From Sphaerimonospora sp050942215 (GTDB taxonomy: Bacteria > Actinomycetota > Actinomycetes > Streptosporangiales > Streptosporangiaceae), in NCBI RefSeq assembly GCF_050942215.1, contig NZ_CP192056.1, positions 3,658,001 through 3,722,000 of the forward strand: a stretch of DNA of 64,000 bases, read 5' to 3'. Positions 43,114 through 51,821 of this stretch are shown here, piece after piece (within the stretch, counting starts at the first letter, position 1; each line of letters opens with the position of its first letter). The translations under genes were made by a program, and so were the position numbers. A model generated the notes under the pieces. It saw only the letters and a program-made list of their open reading frames with translations. It searched no databases and was not told the DNA's origin.

Positions 43114-43337
43114 CTGGAGGGCTGGGCGAGTCGGAACCGTCCGGACATGGAGGTGGCCGCGACAGGCGCTTCCCAGCCGGCCCCAGGAGCGTAACCTGGC
43201 GGACGACCTGCCGAGGGCGAACGACATGCCAGTCCTGTGGGGCGACATTCCATCGTTCTTCGCCTGCGTGGCCGAGGCGTGCCGTAGTGCATGAAGCGTG
43301 CCGCGGTGCATATGGCCGGGAGTCGTCCGCCTCACCG

Positions 43338-43890
43338 GGGCCGTCGCGGGAGTCCGCGGCCATCTGCCCGGTCATCTGCCCGGTCATCTGCCCGGTCATC
43401 GCGATCACGCCGCTTTTCGCGGCGGCGTACGGCAGGACGCCATGGACGCCCGCCTCTCCGCCGATGCGGCGTGGACGATGCTTCCGGATCCCGGGACACC
43501 ATCTCGCACAGAAAATACTTCGAGGTCGGCCAGACGCCCTTCAGGTTGAGGTCGATCATCCTGCGCCGCGTCTCCTCGGAGAGATCTCCCGCGGTGCCGA
43601 CTCCCTCGATTCCGGCATTCGCGAAGACCATCTCCACCGTGCCGTGTTCGCCCAGGACCGCGCCCGCAAGGGCCGCCAGGTCCTCCGGCGATGCGACGTC
43701 GGCGACGTGACCGGTTGCCGAACGCCCCGTCAGTGGCGCTAGCACGGCCCCATCGCCTCACGGTCGCGATCCACGGCATGCACGTGGACTCCCTCCCGGA
43801 CGAACATCTCGGTCGTGGACCACCCGATTCCCGAGGCCGCGCCGGTGATCAGCGCGGCCTTGTCCGCCGACCTTCCATCTCGCTCACTGC
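43338..43890 (-). pseudogene. short-chain dehydrogenase relic
   Basis: SDR landmarks in order but in three frames: AALITGAASGIGWSTTEMF (near 43790-43865), then stop; VEMVFANAGIEGVGTAGDL (near 43580-43640); GVHGVLPYAAAKSGVIAMTG with the YxxxK site (near 43380-43445). At least two frameshifts and an in-frame stop. Region 43114-43330 to its left shows no gene. Confidence 0.82.
43361..43396. repeat. 12-bp tandem repeat, three units
   Basis: CATCTGCCCGGT repeated three times exactly, inside the SDR relic (encoding repeated TGQM on the minus strand). Probably slippage after the gene stopped being functional. Confidence 0.85.
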
Positions 43891-44414
43891 TCGGCCTCCC
43901 CTTGGCGGTCGGTCCTCGTGCTGTCGTGGCCGGCGAGCGCGGCAGCGACCTTGCGGTGGTCGTGACTGGTCGCCAGCGCTATCGGCGTGACCTCGATGAC
44001 CACACGGTTCGGGCTGTCCAAGAGCCGTCGGAAGCCCTTCGGATCCCCGGGCCTGAACCGAGCCGCCATGGCGTCCAGCACCTCACCGACGTCGCTCACA
44101 TCGTGGTGGATCGTCGCGAGCCCCCGGTAGGCGAGCATTCGACGACCGCTGAGCGGGCTTCCGGCGCTGGAGACGACGATCGACACCCGAGGTTCCCGAG
44201 CCAGGGCTCGCACGTGAGCTCTTCCCTCGACGGCCGTGAGCCAGAACACCCCGTCGCGCCGCAGGTAGTTCATCACCACCCCGCTTGGCCAGCCCCGCTC
44301 GTCCTCGAACACGAAGGTGCACTCGACCTGACTCTCGAGCAGTTCCTCGCGGTCGGGCGGATCGAGGCGGGCGTACGCGAGCGACTCCATCGCGCCGACG
44401 TAGGGTCTGGTCAC
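43884..44414 (-). CDS. PNPOx-like split-barrel flavin-binding protein
   Basis: 176 aa. ECTFVFEDERGWPSGVVMNYL, GVFWLTAVEGRAHVRALAREPRVSIVV and RMLAYRGLATIH are typical of pyridoxamine-oxidase-like F420/FMN-binding proteins. Function unassigned. GTG 44414 overlaps the stop of the truncated TauD gene as GTGA, so it seems to be the downstream cistron of operator 44854-44868. The 3' end abuts the SDR relic. Confidence 0.78.
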   Translation of the reverse strand: MTRPYVGAMESLAYARLDPPDREELLESQVECTFVFEDERGWPSGVVMNYLRRDGVFWLTAVEGRAHVRALAREPRVSIVVSSAGSPLSGRRMLAYRGLATIHHDVSDVGEVLDAMAARFRPGDPKGFRRLLDSPNRVVIEVTPIALATSHDHRKVAAALAGHDSTRTDRQGEAEQ

Positions 44415-44788
44415 GACGACCGCTCCGTGTCCGCTGCCATCACGTCGGCGGGTCGCAGTGGGTGGGAGACGTAGCGCGTCTGCGGGTGGTCGCGGTCCTT
44501 GATGCGGTTCCCGTCGGCGTCGATGTTGGAGATGCCGAAGACGATCGGCCTGCCCTCCAGGTCCGGGTTCATGGTCTGGTCCGACCGCAGCTCGAGTTCG
44601 CCGAAGCGGCGCGCGAACGCGGTCTGCTTCTCGACGCCGAGGCTCTGACCCTTGAGCACGATGACCTCGTGCTCCAGGAAGGCGCTCTCGATACCATGCC
44701 ACGTGGTCTCGTCGAGCGATCGGACGTCGACGCCGTCGATCACGGCACCGAAGGTCTTCTCCACCAGGGGAGTCACGCGCAGCGTCAT
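44411..44788 (-). pseudogene. truncated TauD/TfdA dioxygenase
   Basis: 125 codons matching the N-terminal 110 residues of the dioxygenase at 39924 (GAVIDGVDVRSLDE, FARRFGELELRSDQTM, ISNIDADGNRIKDRDHPQTRY), then a short unrelated tail and stop. It ends right before the WHSD iron motif, so it lacks all metal ligands. Start ATG 44788 follows GAGGCGG. Still reads as an open frame coupled to the PNPOx gene. Confidence 0.85.
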
Positions 44789-44853
44789 CGAAGCTGTCCG
44801 CCTCACCATCGGGCCCGGAGCCGGCGTCCGGGCGACCAGCAACTGAAAATATG

Positions 44854-44868
44854 TGACGTACAACGTAC
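44854..44868. promoter_or_regulatory. regulon operator, TGACGTACAACGTAC
   Basis: Strong match upstream of the truncated TauD/PNPOx unit (minus strand), and also in front of the MFS relic on the plus strand. Confidence 0.75.
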
Positions 44869-44894
44869 ATAGTACGATATTGCAAACACGGACG

Positions 44895-45115
44895 TCGACG
44901 GACATCCGCGGGGAGGCCACGCCAGGCCGTCGTCCCCGGACGACCTCCTGGCGCCGGAGCCGAGGTGCCTGATTCCAGTGCTCCTCGCCATGGCTGCCGG
45001 CGCCGTGTCGCAGGGGTTCGTCCGCTTCACCTCCACGTTGTTCTGCCCGCCATGACCGACGACGTCCTTGGCGGCCACAGCGCGGCGGGGCCGTCGGTCA
45101 GTGCACGGGCGATCA
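44895..45115 (+). pseudogene. MFS transporter N-terminal relic
   Basis: LIPVLLAMAAGAVSQGFVRFT (near 44970-45035, written here as adjoining pieces LIPVLLAMAAG and AVSQGFVRFT), then a frameshift to AMTDDVLGGHSAAG. Both match the start of the intact MFS gene (59527-60798: ILPVLLVMVSAAVSQ, GMTEDVLGSYSLAG). Nothing of the remaining transporter is left. Confidence 0.8.
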
Positions 45116-45171
45116 CCTCGTGGAAGATCATGATTCTCCTTGGTGAGAGTGGCGGTGTGACGCGCGAGGCG

Positions 45172-45915
45172 TCACGACGTACCGAGGTAGGACGCCCGGA
45201 CCTCGGACCAGCGTGCGTTGAGCTCGGCCGCAGTGCCGCTCGTGCGGATCCGTCCGCCTGCGAGCACGTATCCGCGAGTGGCGTGCCGGAGCGCGAGGTG
45301 GACGTGCTGCTCCACGAGCAGCACTCCGATCCCCTGGCTGGCGGCGATCTCCTCCAGCGTGCCGAAGAGCCGCTCGACGATCACCGGCGCGAGACCCATC
45401 GACATCTCGTCGACCAGCAGGATCTCGGGGTTGCTGACCAGCGCCCGCGCCATCGCGAGCATCTGCTGCTCGCCGCCCGACATCAGCCCCGCTCGCTTGT
45501 GCCGCATGCGCGCGATCTCCGGGAAGAGGTCGTACACGTCCAGGGCGCCGGGCTTGGCGGTGAGCCGGAGGTGCTCGTCCACGGTGAGGGTGGGCCACAG
45601 CGACCGGTCCTCCGGGATGTGGGCGACTCCCCTGCGGGCGATGGCATGTGGCACGGTCCCGATGAGTGACTGGCCGTGGAAGGCGATGTCGCCCGAGGTG
45701 ACGTTGACGAAGCCCGAGCACGCGAGCAACAGTGTGGTCTTCCCGGCGCCGTTCGGGCCCAGCAGAGTCACGATCTCACCGCGGGCGACCTCGAGGTCGA
45801 CGTCACGCAGCACTTTCACATCGCCGTACCCGGCGTTCACCCCGCTCAGCCTGAGCAAGGGAGCGTCCTCGGCCGCCGCATCCGCCGCCGCGTCCCCATG
45901 GAGCAAAGCGTTCAT
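45172..45915 (-). CDS. livF: branched-chain-type ABC transporter ATPase
   Basis: 247 aa. Walker A GPNGAGKTT (about 53-61), signature MSGGEQQMLAMARAL, Walker B ILLVDEMSMGLAP, His switch LLVEQHVHLAL; LivF subtype. ATG 45915 overlaps the livG stop. Last gene of the operon 49886 to 45172. A fragment of a paralogue is at 55811. Confidence 0.92.
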   Translation of the reverse strand: MNALLHGDAAADAAAEDAPLLRLSGVNAGYGDVKVLRDVDLEVARGEIVTLLGPNGAGKTTLLLACSGFVNVTSGDIAFHGQSLIGTVPHAIARRGVAHIPEDRSLWPTLTVDEHLRLTAKPGALDVYDLFPEIARMRHKRAGLMSGGEQQMLAMARALVSNPEILLVDEMSMGLAPVIVERLFGTLEEIAASQGIGVLLVEQHVHLALRHATRGYVLAGGRIRTSGTAAELNARWSEVRASYLGTS

Positions 45916-46652
45916 GAGACGACCTCCGCGTCGCTGTCGATCGAGCCGTCGGTGCCCAGGTATGCCTTCGCGACGCGGGGATTCGCCCTGACCTCCGCCG
46001 GGCTCCCCAGCCCGATCTCCTTGCCGAAGTCGAGGACCAGGATCTCATCGCAGATATTCATGATCAAGTCCACGTCGTGGTCGACCAGGATGACGGTGAC
46101 GACCTTTTGGTCGACCACGGCGCGAAGGCGCTGCCCGAGCCACTGCGACTCCTGCGCGTCGAGACCGGCCGCCGGCTCGTCGAGCAGGAGCAACCGCGGC
46201 TTCGCGGCGAGTGCACGCGCCACGGACACCAGACGAGCCTGCCCATGCGACAGCTCTGGGGGATGGAGGTCAGCCGCCCAGGTCACCGACATGAGCTCCA
46301 GCGCCTTGTCGACCGCCGCTTCGGCTTCATTTCCGTGCTTGATCCCGGCGTACGTCTCGAGGTTCTCCCGCACCGTCAGCTCATTGAAGAGCTCCAACGA
46401 CTGGAAGGTGCGGACCAGCCCCGCGTGGCTTCGCCTGTGCGGCTGCCACCCGGTGAGGTCCTGCTTGTCGAACACGACGGTCCCGGTGTAGCGGACCATG
46501 CCGGTGATCGCGTCAATCATCGTGGTCTTGCCGGCGCCGTTCGGACCGATGAGTCCGAACAGGCTGCCTTCGGACACACTGGCGGTGATCCCGTCGACGG
46601 CCGTCACGCCGCCGTAGCGAACCGTGAGGTCGTTGAGCTCCAGGAGGTTCAT
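45912..46652 (-). CDS. livG: branched-chain-type ABC transporter ATPase
   Basis: 246 aa. GPNGAGKTT, LSHGQARLVSVARALA, LLLLDEPAAGLD, ILVDHDVDLIM; LivG subtype. Pairs with the LivF-like protein. Lies 22 bases after the substrate-binding gene; no separate promoter seen. Confidence 0.92.
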   Translation of the reverse strand: MNLLELNDLTVRYGGVTAVDGITASVSEGSLFGLIGPNGAGKTTMIDAITGMVRYTGTVVFDKQDLTGWQPHRRSHAGLVRTFQSLELFNELTVRENLETYAGIKHGNEAEAAVDKALELMSVTWAADLHPPELSHGQARLVSVARALAAKPRLLLLDEPAAGLDAQESQWLGQRLRAVVDQKVVTVILVDHDVDLIMNICDEILVLDFGKEIGLGSPAEVRANPRVAKAYLGTDGSIDSDAEVVS

Positions 46653-46674
46653 GGGCTTGCTCGCTTCTCCCAGG

Positions 46675-47931
46675 TCAGCTCGTCGGCGATCCGGAGATCC
46701 AGGTCAGTTCACCGTCGACCTCCAGATAGCGCGCGACGGCTCCCGGCTCCTTGATCTCGGCCGGCGAAAACTTGCCGCCCTGGTAGTTGGTGACCAGGTT
46801 GAACGGGTTCCCCACGGCCGGCAGCTCCTTGGGCGCCTTCGACCTGTCATAACCGTGCGTGAGGAATCCGTCCCACGTGGTCGTCTTCTGGACCGCTGCG
46901 AGCACCGAGGCCTTCGAGATCTCTCCCGAGATCCCCTTGAGGATGTCGTAGATCGCCATCATTCCCGAGGCCGCCACAGCCGCCTGGTTGTTCAGCTCGG
47001 TCTCCGGGGAGTACTCCTTCATGACCTTGCTGTAGGTGCGTGCGTCCTCGCGGTCGTAGTCCGCCGGGACCGCAGCGACGGAGAAGTAGACACCGTCCAG
47101 CGCCGCGCCGGCGGCGTCCTGCACCTTCTTGCCACCGGCGGCGGCCGTGACCCCGATCATCGCGTCGGTATTCGAGACGTCGAGTGCCTGGAACAGCCGC
47201 GGCGCAGGGCCCTCTCCGACGGCGAGGATGATCGCGTCCGGCTTGCCGGCAACGGCCTTCGAGACGGCCGGGGTGAAGTCAGGTGCCGTCGGGTCGAACT
47301 CGACACCGGTGAACGTGGTGCCACCGATCGAGCTCCAGAACGCCTTGATGTCGTCGGCGGCCGTCTGGCCCGCCGGCGTGTTCTGGTACATCATCGCGAG
47401 CGTCTCGGCCCCCCGGGAGCGGAAGTACGCCGCGAGGCTGGGGTACGAGCCCGAGGCGCCCGGAGCGGTCAGGAACTCGTGGTCACTCGCGTACTCGGCG
47501 GGAGTCACCGGCCAACCGCCCACGTTGACGAGGCCGGCCTTCTCCATGGCCGGGAGAGCGTTCGCGCCGAAGGCGAGCGACGAGTTGTTCACGAACGCCA
47601 CGACCCCGGAGTCGAGCAGGTTGTTCAGACACTGGCTCGTCTTGGCGGGATCACCGTGGTCGTCGCAGGTCTCCACTGACACCGGACGACCGTCGATCCC
47701 GCCGAGGTCCTTGTTGATGTAGCTGGTGAAGGCGTCGTTGACGTCCTTCATCACCTGGTTGCCCCAGGCGGGGTTGGTAATCGTCAGGATCGAGCCCAGC
47801 TTGATCGGCTCTCCCTTCAGATCACCGTCGCTGACGGTGCCCCCGCCGTTCGAACCGCATCCTGCGACGAGCGCGGCCACGACCCCTGCCAGGGTGAGCT
47901 TCTTGGCGAGGCTTGCGGTGCTCAACTTCAT
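46675..47931 (-). CDS. branched-chain-type substrate-binding lipoprotein
   Basis: 418 aa, periplasmic-binding-protein type I. Lipobox LVAGC (Cys25). ILTITNPAWGNQVMKDVNDAF opening, SQCLNNLLDSGVVAFVNNSS, and ILAVGEGPAPRLFQALD. LivJ/LivK-like proteins in catabolic clusters often bind aromatic or hydroaromatic acids rather than amino acids; ligand unknown. ATG 47931 overlaps the permease stop as ATGA. Confidence 0.9.
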   Translation of the reverse strand: MKLSTASLAKKLTLAGVVAALVAGCGSNGGGTVSDGDLKGEPIKLGSILTITNPAWGNQVMKDVNDAFTSYINKDLGGIDGRPVSVETCDDHGDPAKTSQCLNNLLDSGVVAFVNNSSLAFGANALPAMEKAGLVNVGGWPVTPAEYASDHEFLTAPGASGSYPSLAAYFRSRGAETLAMMYQNTPAGQTAADDIKAFWSSIGGTTFTGVEFDPTAPDFTPAVSKAVAGKPDAIILAVGEGPAPRLFQALDVSNTDAMIGVTAAAGGKKVQDAAGAALDGVYFSVAAVPADYDREDARTYSKVMKEYSPETELNNQAAVAASGMMAIYDILKGISGEISKASVLAAVQKTTTWDGFLTHGYDRSKAPKELPAVGNPFNLVTNYQGGKFSPAEIKEPGAVARYLEVDGELTWISGSPTS

Positions 47932-49886
47932 GAGATCTTCTCTTTCTCTTCCGATGTGGTCCGAGAGGTGAACGGTGAGGAGTCGGAGGCGCCCGGGTCC
48001 GGTCCCACGTGACCGTGCTTGGCAGCCCGCCTCCGACGGCGGCGATCACGGAACGTGTGACCGAGCGAGGCGAGCCCGTCCGGGTGGAGCTGGATGGCGA
48101 TGAGGAGCGCTCCGCCGGCGATCACTGCCTGATAGCCGTCGGCACCCCAGGTCGACAACAGCTGGGAGAACAGACCACCGCTGGCGCCGAGGCCGGCGAA
48201 GATCGCGCCGCTGGCCATTCCGATGCCGCCGATGTACGCCATGGCGACGACATGCAGCGACTCGAAGACGCTGAAGCGCTCGTAGGCGAATACGTTCGCC
48301 TGGAAGCCGAGGAGCGACCCACCGACACCGGCCATGGAGGCCGACACGGCGAATGCACCGAGCTTGTACGCCTTGATGTTGATGCCCGCCACGACGGCAG
48401 CGGCCTCATTCTCGCGCACTGCCAGTGCGCGCTTGCCGAGCGTCGACGACCGGAGTGCACCCACCGCCACCCCGGAGGCGACCACGATCGCCAGCACCAC
48501 GATCGCGAACGCGCGCGCGCTGAGCTCGTGACCGAAGAGACTCGGCGTCACGACGCGGTTGAAGCCGGTCCCGCCGAAGATCCGCCCGTCGGCGAAGACG
48601 GCGGCCTGGCAGACGTACGCGACCGCCAGCGTCACGAGCGCGAGGCTTGGACCACGGACCCTCAGGGAGGGAATGCCGACCACGGCGCCCACGATCATCG
48701 CCACGATCCCGCTGATCGCGACCACGAGAGGGAAGGGCAGATCGTCGGAGAGGAGGGCGGTCGTGAGGCCACCGATCCCGGCGAAAGCCACCTGGGCGAG
48801 CGAGATCTGTCCGAGGAACCCGGTGACGACGACCACCGAGAGGGCGATGAGGATCCCGGCCAGCGTGACGACCAGGGCCGACAGCCAGGCGGAGCGGGCC
48901 AGATAGACGAAGGCGAGACCGGCCGCGAGGGCCACGATCGGCCCGGCCACCCGGTAGCGCGGCGGCAGGCTGATCGGCAGCCGACCGCGCACCACCTCAC
49001 CGCGTGTCGGGATCAGCCGACCCGAGAAGATCATCGCCAGGATGACCACCATGGCCGGAATGGCCTGTGGCCGACCCGGGCCGGACCACAGCCACGTGTA
49101 CCACTCGCCGTCGGGAGAGATCAGCTGCAAAGCCGACTGCGCCATGCCGAGGACGAGCCCGGCGGCCACCGCGATCCCAAACGACGTGAACCGTGCGAGC
49201 AGCGCGGTGGCGAAGACCGGGACGATCAGGAGCGTGAGCGCGTTCGCGTCGAGCCCGGCGATCGGGCTCAGGAGCACTCCGGCAACGGCGGCCAGGCTGA
49301 AGCCGACGGCCCAGGTCGACGCGCCGATCAGGACGGGCGACAGACCACTGAGGGAGGCGCCCTTCTCACTGTCGGAGATGGCCCTGATCGCGAGACCGAT
49401 CTTCGTGTGTCGTGAGACGACGGCCAGCACCACCGCGAGCACGACCGCGACGCCGGCCAGCACGATCCGGTCGCGCGGGATCGGGTGTCCCGCGATGTCG
49501 ACCGGAGTGGCGTCGACCACCGGAAGCGGTGAGGTGGTGGCGACGTCGAAGATGACCAGTGCCAGGCCCTGCAGCAACAGCAGGAGGGCAAGGGTGGCGA
49601 CGACCCTCGCGAGGACCGGCGAGTTGCGCAGCTGGCGCATCACCGCCAGGTAGAACAGGACTCCGAGGAGGGCGGCGAACGCGAGGGTCACCACGCCGGC
49701 GACGAAGGCCGGCACGGCGTGGTCGTCGCGCAGCGAGAAGAAGATGTAGGCCGACAGCATGGCCACGGCGCCCTGACCGAAGTTCAGGACACCGGTACCG
49801 CGGTAAATCGTGACCAGACCGAGTGCCAACAACGCATAGGCGCCGCCTAGGCCCAGGCCCAGCAAGGCGAACTGAAAAACAGACAC
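47928..49886 (-). CDS. fused LivH-LivM ABC permease
   Basis: 652 aa, about twice a single permease. N-terminal half (about 1-290) is LivH-like (GLGLGGAYALLALGLVTIYRGTGVLNFGQGAVAML region), C-terminal half (about 320-610) is LivM-like (TGFLGQISLAQVAFAGIGG, AVRENEAAAVVAGIN). Roughly 16-18 hydrophobic segments, then a basic polar tail. Fusion fixes the 1:1 ratio of the two permeases. GTG 49886 follows GGAGCTCC. First gene of the Liv operon, with operator 49959-49973 upstream. Confidence 0.9.
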   Translation of the reverse strand: MSVFQFALLGLGLGGAYALLALGLVTIYRGTGVLNFGQGAVAMLSAYIFFSLRDDHAVPAFVAGVVTLAFAALLGVLFYLAVMRQLRNSPVLARVVATLALLLLLQGLALVIFDVATTSPLPVVDATPVDIAGHPIPRDRIVLAGVAVVLAVVLAVVSRHTKIGLAIRAISDSEKGASLSGLSPVLIGASTWAVGFSLAAVAGVLLSPIAGLDANALTLLIVPVFATALLARFTSFGIAVAAGLVLGMAQSALQLISPDGEWYTWLWSGPGRPQAIPAMVVILAMIFSGRLIPTRGEVVRGRLPISLPPRYRVAGPIVALAAGLAFVYLARSAWLSALVVTLAGILIALSVVVVTGFLGQISLAQVAFAGIGGLTTALLSDDLPFPLVVAISGIVAMIVGAVVGIPSLRVRGPSLALVTLAVAYVCQAAVFADGRIFGGTGFNRVVTPSLFGHELSARAFAIVVLAIVVASGVAVGALRSSTLGKRALAVRENEAAAVVAGINIKAYKLGAFAVSASMAGVGGSLLGFQANVFAYERFSVFESLHVVAMAYIGGIGMASGAIFAGLGASGGLFSQLLSTWGADGYQAVIAGGALLIAIQLHPDGLASLGHTFRDRRRRRRAAKHGHVGPDPGASDSSPFTSRTTSEEKEKIS

Positions 49887-49958
49887 CAGGGAGCTCCAGA
49901 TTGTCGACAGCCAGTTCCGGGCGACCGGAAGGGATATGATGGGTGACGGTAGACAACT

Positions 49959-49973
49959 TAACGTTGAACGTCA
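49959..49973. promoter_or_regulatory. regulon operator, TAACGTTGAACGTCA
   Basis: Perfect core match 73 bases upstream of the Liv operon start (minus strand). A second site faces the plus-strand gene 63 bases away. Confidence 0.8.
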
Positions 49974-50035
49974 ATACTCAACCCAGAGGATTCTCAGACT
50001 GTGGCTCAACCGTAGACAGAGAGCCCGCACATATC

Positions 50036-50050
50036 TTGCGTTAGACGTCA
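50036..50050. promoter_or_regulatory. regulon operator, TTGCGTTAGACGTCA
   Basis: Diverged at positions 3 and 9. Sits 23 bases upstream of the NTF2-like gene at 50073, so it could overlap that gene's transcription start. Confidence 0.55.
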
Positions 50051-50072
50051 CATATAGATAAGGAGCGAGCTC

Positions 50073-50447
50073 ATGGAGGCCGGATCCGTGTCCGTGCTCG
50101 ACCTCGACGCCCGCCGCTGGAACGCGCTGGTCGAGAACGACATCGACCTGCTCGACGAGCTCTTCGCCGACGACCTGTCCTACGTCCACTCCAACGGAAT
50201 GCGCGACTCCAAGGAGTCCTACCTGGGTGCCCTGCGAGAGGGAGTGTTCCGCTACCTCGACGTCGATGTCCCGGCCGTCGAGGAGCGCCGCTTCGGGGAC
50301 ACGGCCGTGATCACCGGGGACGCCGTGGCCACCACCCGGTCCGCCGCCGGCGAGTTGGTCATCTCCATCCGCTACACCGCGGTGTGGTCCCTTCTCGACG
50401 GGAAGTGGCGCTTCGTGGCGTGGCACTCCTGCCCGACGAGTTCATAG
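50073..50447 (+). CDS. NTF2-fold (DUF4440-like) protein
   Basis: 124 aa. NALVENDIDLLDELFADDLSYVHSNG and TAVWSLLDGKWRFVAWHS match the DUF4440 type of NTF2 folds. Complete and short; function unknown. AAGGAGCGAG before ATG 50073. Divergent from the Liv operon. Confidence 0.78.
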   Translation: MEAGSVSVLDLDARRWNALVENDIDLLDELFADDLSYVHSNGMRDSKESYLGALREGVFRYLDVDVPAVEERRFGDTAVITGDAVATTRSAAGELVISIRYTAVWSLLDGKWRFVAWHSCPTSS

Positions 50448-50780
50448 CGGTACGCACCGGCTACGACGTGATCGTCCTCGGCACCGGCGCCACAGGAATG
50501 ACGGCCGCGGCCGCTGCAGCAGACGTGCTCCTCGACGGGCGGTGCATGGCGAGGTACGGCCGCTTCGGTAAAGCACCCGGGAGCGAGCCTCCCGGGTGGT
50601 CGATCCGCGCCGACTCGCTCGACGGGCTCGGGGCGGCAACCGGTGTGCCCCGAGCCCGTCGAGCGGTTCAACAAGGACGTGGCGATCGGGCACGACGCCG
50701 ACCACCATCGCGAAGAGAGCCGGTACGACGGCTGGTGCGGTGACCGGACCTACTGCGAGACGCCCGCTCCATCTCGCCGG
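50445..50780 (+). pseudogene. KstD-like flavoprotein relic
   Basis: GYDVIVLGTGATGMTAAAAAA (the FAD motif; compare YDVVVLGTGAAGLT at 60891) runs straight into MARYGRFGKAPGSEPPGWSIRADSLDGL, which aligns with about residue 363 onward of the 60891 gene. A frameshift then leads to EPVERFNKDVAIGHD and SRYDGWCGDRTY in another frame. So about 340 residues are deleted and the C-terminus is lost. Confidence 0.82.
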
Positions 50781-50918
50781 CCGCGGCACGTCCGAGAACC
50801 GGTTCCCGCCACCGGCACGTCCGCTGGCACACCTCAAGAGGCCCTCGACTGTGCCTGCGGCCCATACCTCGGCCGACGCTGAGACCATGCTCCCCCGGCG
50901 GACTTACGAACGAGACCG

Positions 50919-51821
50919 CTAAGCGAAAGCGCGTGCCTGCTCGACGACGGCCCTGCCGAGCTCTCCCGCGTCCACGCGCAGCGCCGTCTGCGCGCCTGCT
51001 CGGCCTGGCCAACGACGCGACACCAGCACGACCCATGCCCAGGCCGGTCCGGAGATCCGCACGCTCGTCGGCGGTGACGCGGTCGAGGCGGACGCGACGA
51101 GGACGCGGGTCCAGGAACCGCCTCCAAGGCCGACCAGGCTCACGGAGAGCTCGACGGGTCCCGGGTCAATCCCTGCCTTGGTCAAGGAGTAGGGCACATG
51201 CCTGACCCCGATATCGGCCACCCACCATGCCCGATCGTCGAACCGCATCGGGATTCCAAGCGGATGCCGCAAGTCCCAGCCGTGCACCCACGTCTCCATC
51301 AGGCGCGACTGGATCATCGAGAACGTGGAGATCGGTTTGCTGGCCCAGCTCACCCGTTCCCCGGCGTCAGGCGGGCCCAGCTCGATGATCTGGTTCAGCA
51401 GGCGTTCCCGGCCGGAGCGGAAACGGTCGATGGCCGTCGCCAGATCGAGTTGTGCCAGACGTTCGACCCGGGCGCGGGACTCGGACTGCAGAATGTGTTC
51501 GTCGTCCGTGGGATCGGGGAAGCAGTCCTCGCCTTGCAGGGTCCGGAGCGCCAGGTCGTCGCCGACGACCAGATGCACGACCACATCGCGCACGTCCCAC
51601 CCTTCGCACAACGACGTGGCCCGGCCGTCCTCGGTGGTCAGCTTTTCGAGGCCCGCCCCGAGCTCGTCGCTCAGCGTCCTCAGGTCGTGGCACAACTGCG
51701 CCCACGAGCGCGTACGTCTCCGCGCTCCATCGTCGCCCTGCCGCCCGAGATCCGGAGCGAAGCACAGTTCGGGAGGCAACGCCTGCCCGGCGTCGCTGAT
51801 GACGTCATCTTCAGTTGGCAT
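50919..51821 (-). CDS. MDMPI-family (mycothiol-dependent maleylpyruvate isomerase-like) protein
   Basis: 300 aa. DinB-like four-helix N-terminal domain with ATSLCEGWDVRDVVVHLVVGDDLA (the His of VVHLV being a metal ligand), then RLMETWVHGWDLRHPLG, giving further His/Asp ligands, and a C-terminal SCP2-like domain. Members use mycothiol as a cofactor, e.g. for cis-trans isomerisation of ring-cleavage products. ATG 51821 lies inside the end of the acyl-CoA synthetase gene (11-base overlap), so the two are coupled; a longer frame is a shadow. Confidence 0.78.
   Translation of the reverse strand: MPTEDDVISDAGQALPPELCFAPDLGRQGDDGARRRTRSWAQLCHDLRTLSDELGAGLEKLTTEDGRATSLCEGWDVRDVVVHLVVGDDLALRTLQGEDCFPDPTDDEHILQSESRARVERLAQLDLATAIDRFRSGRERLLNQIIELGPPDAGERVSWASKPISTFSMIQSRLMETWVHGWDLRHPLGIPMRFDDRAWWVADIGVRHVPYSLTKAGIDPGPVELSVSLVGLGGGSWTRVLVASASTASPPTSVRISGPAWAWVVLVSRRWPGRAGAQTALRVDAGELGRAVVEQARAFA

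Noticed and set aside
44971..45115. Small membrane protein gene
   Set aside because: The hydrophobic stretch is a frameshifted copy of the N-terminus of the MFS gene at 59527-60798.
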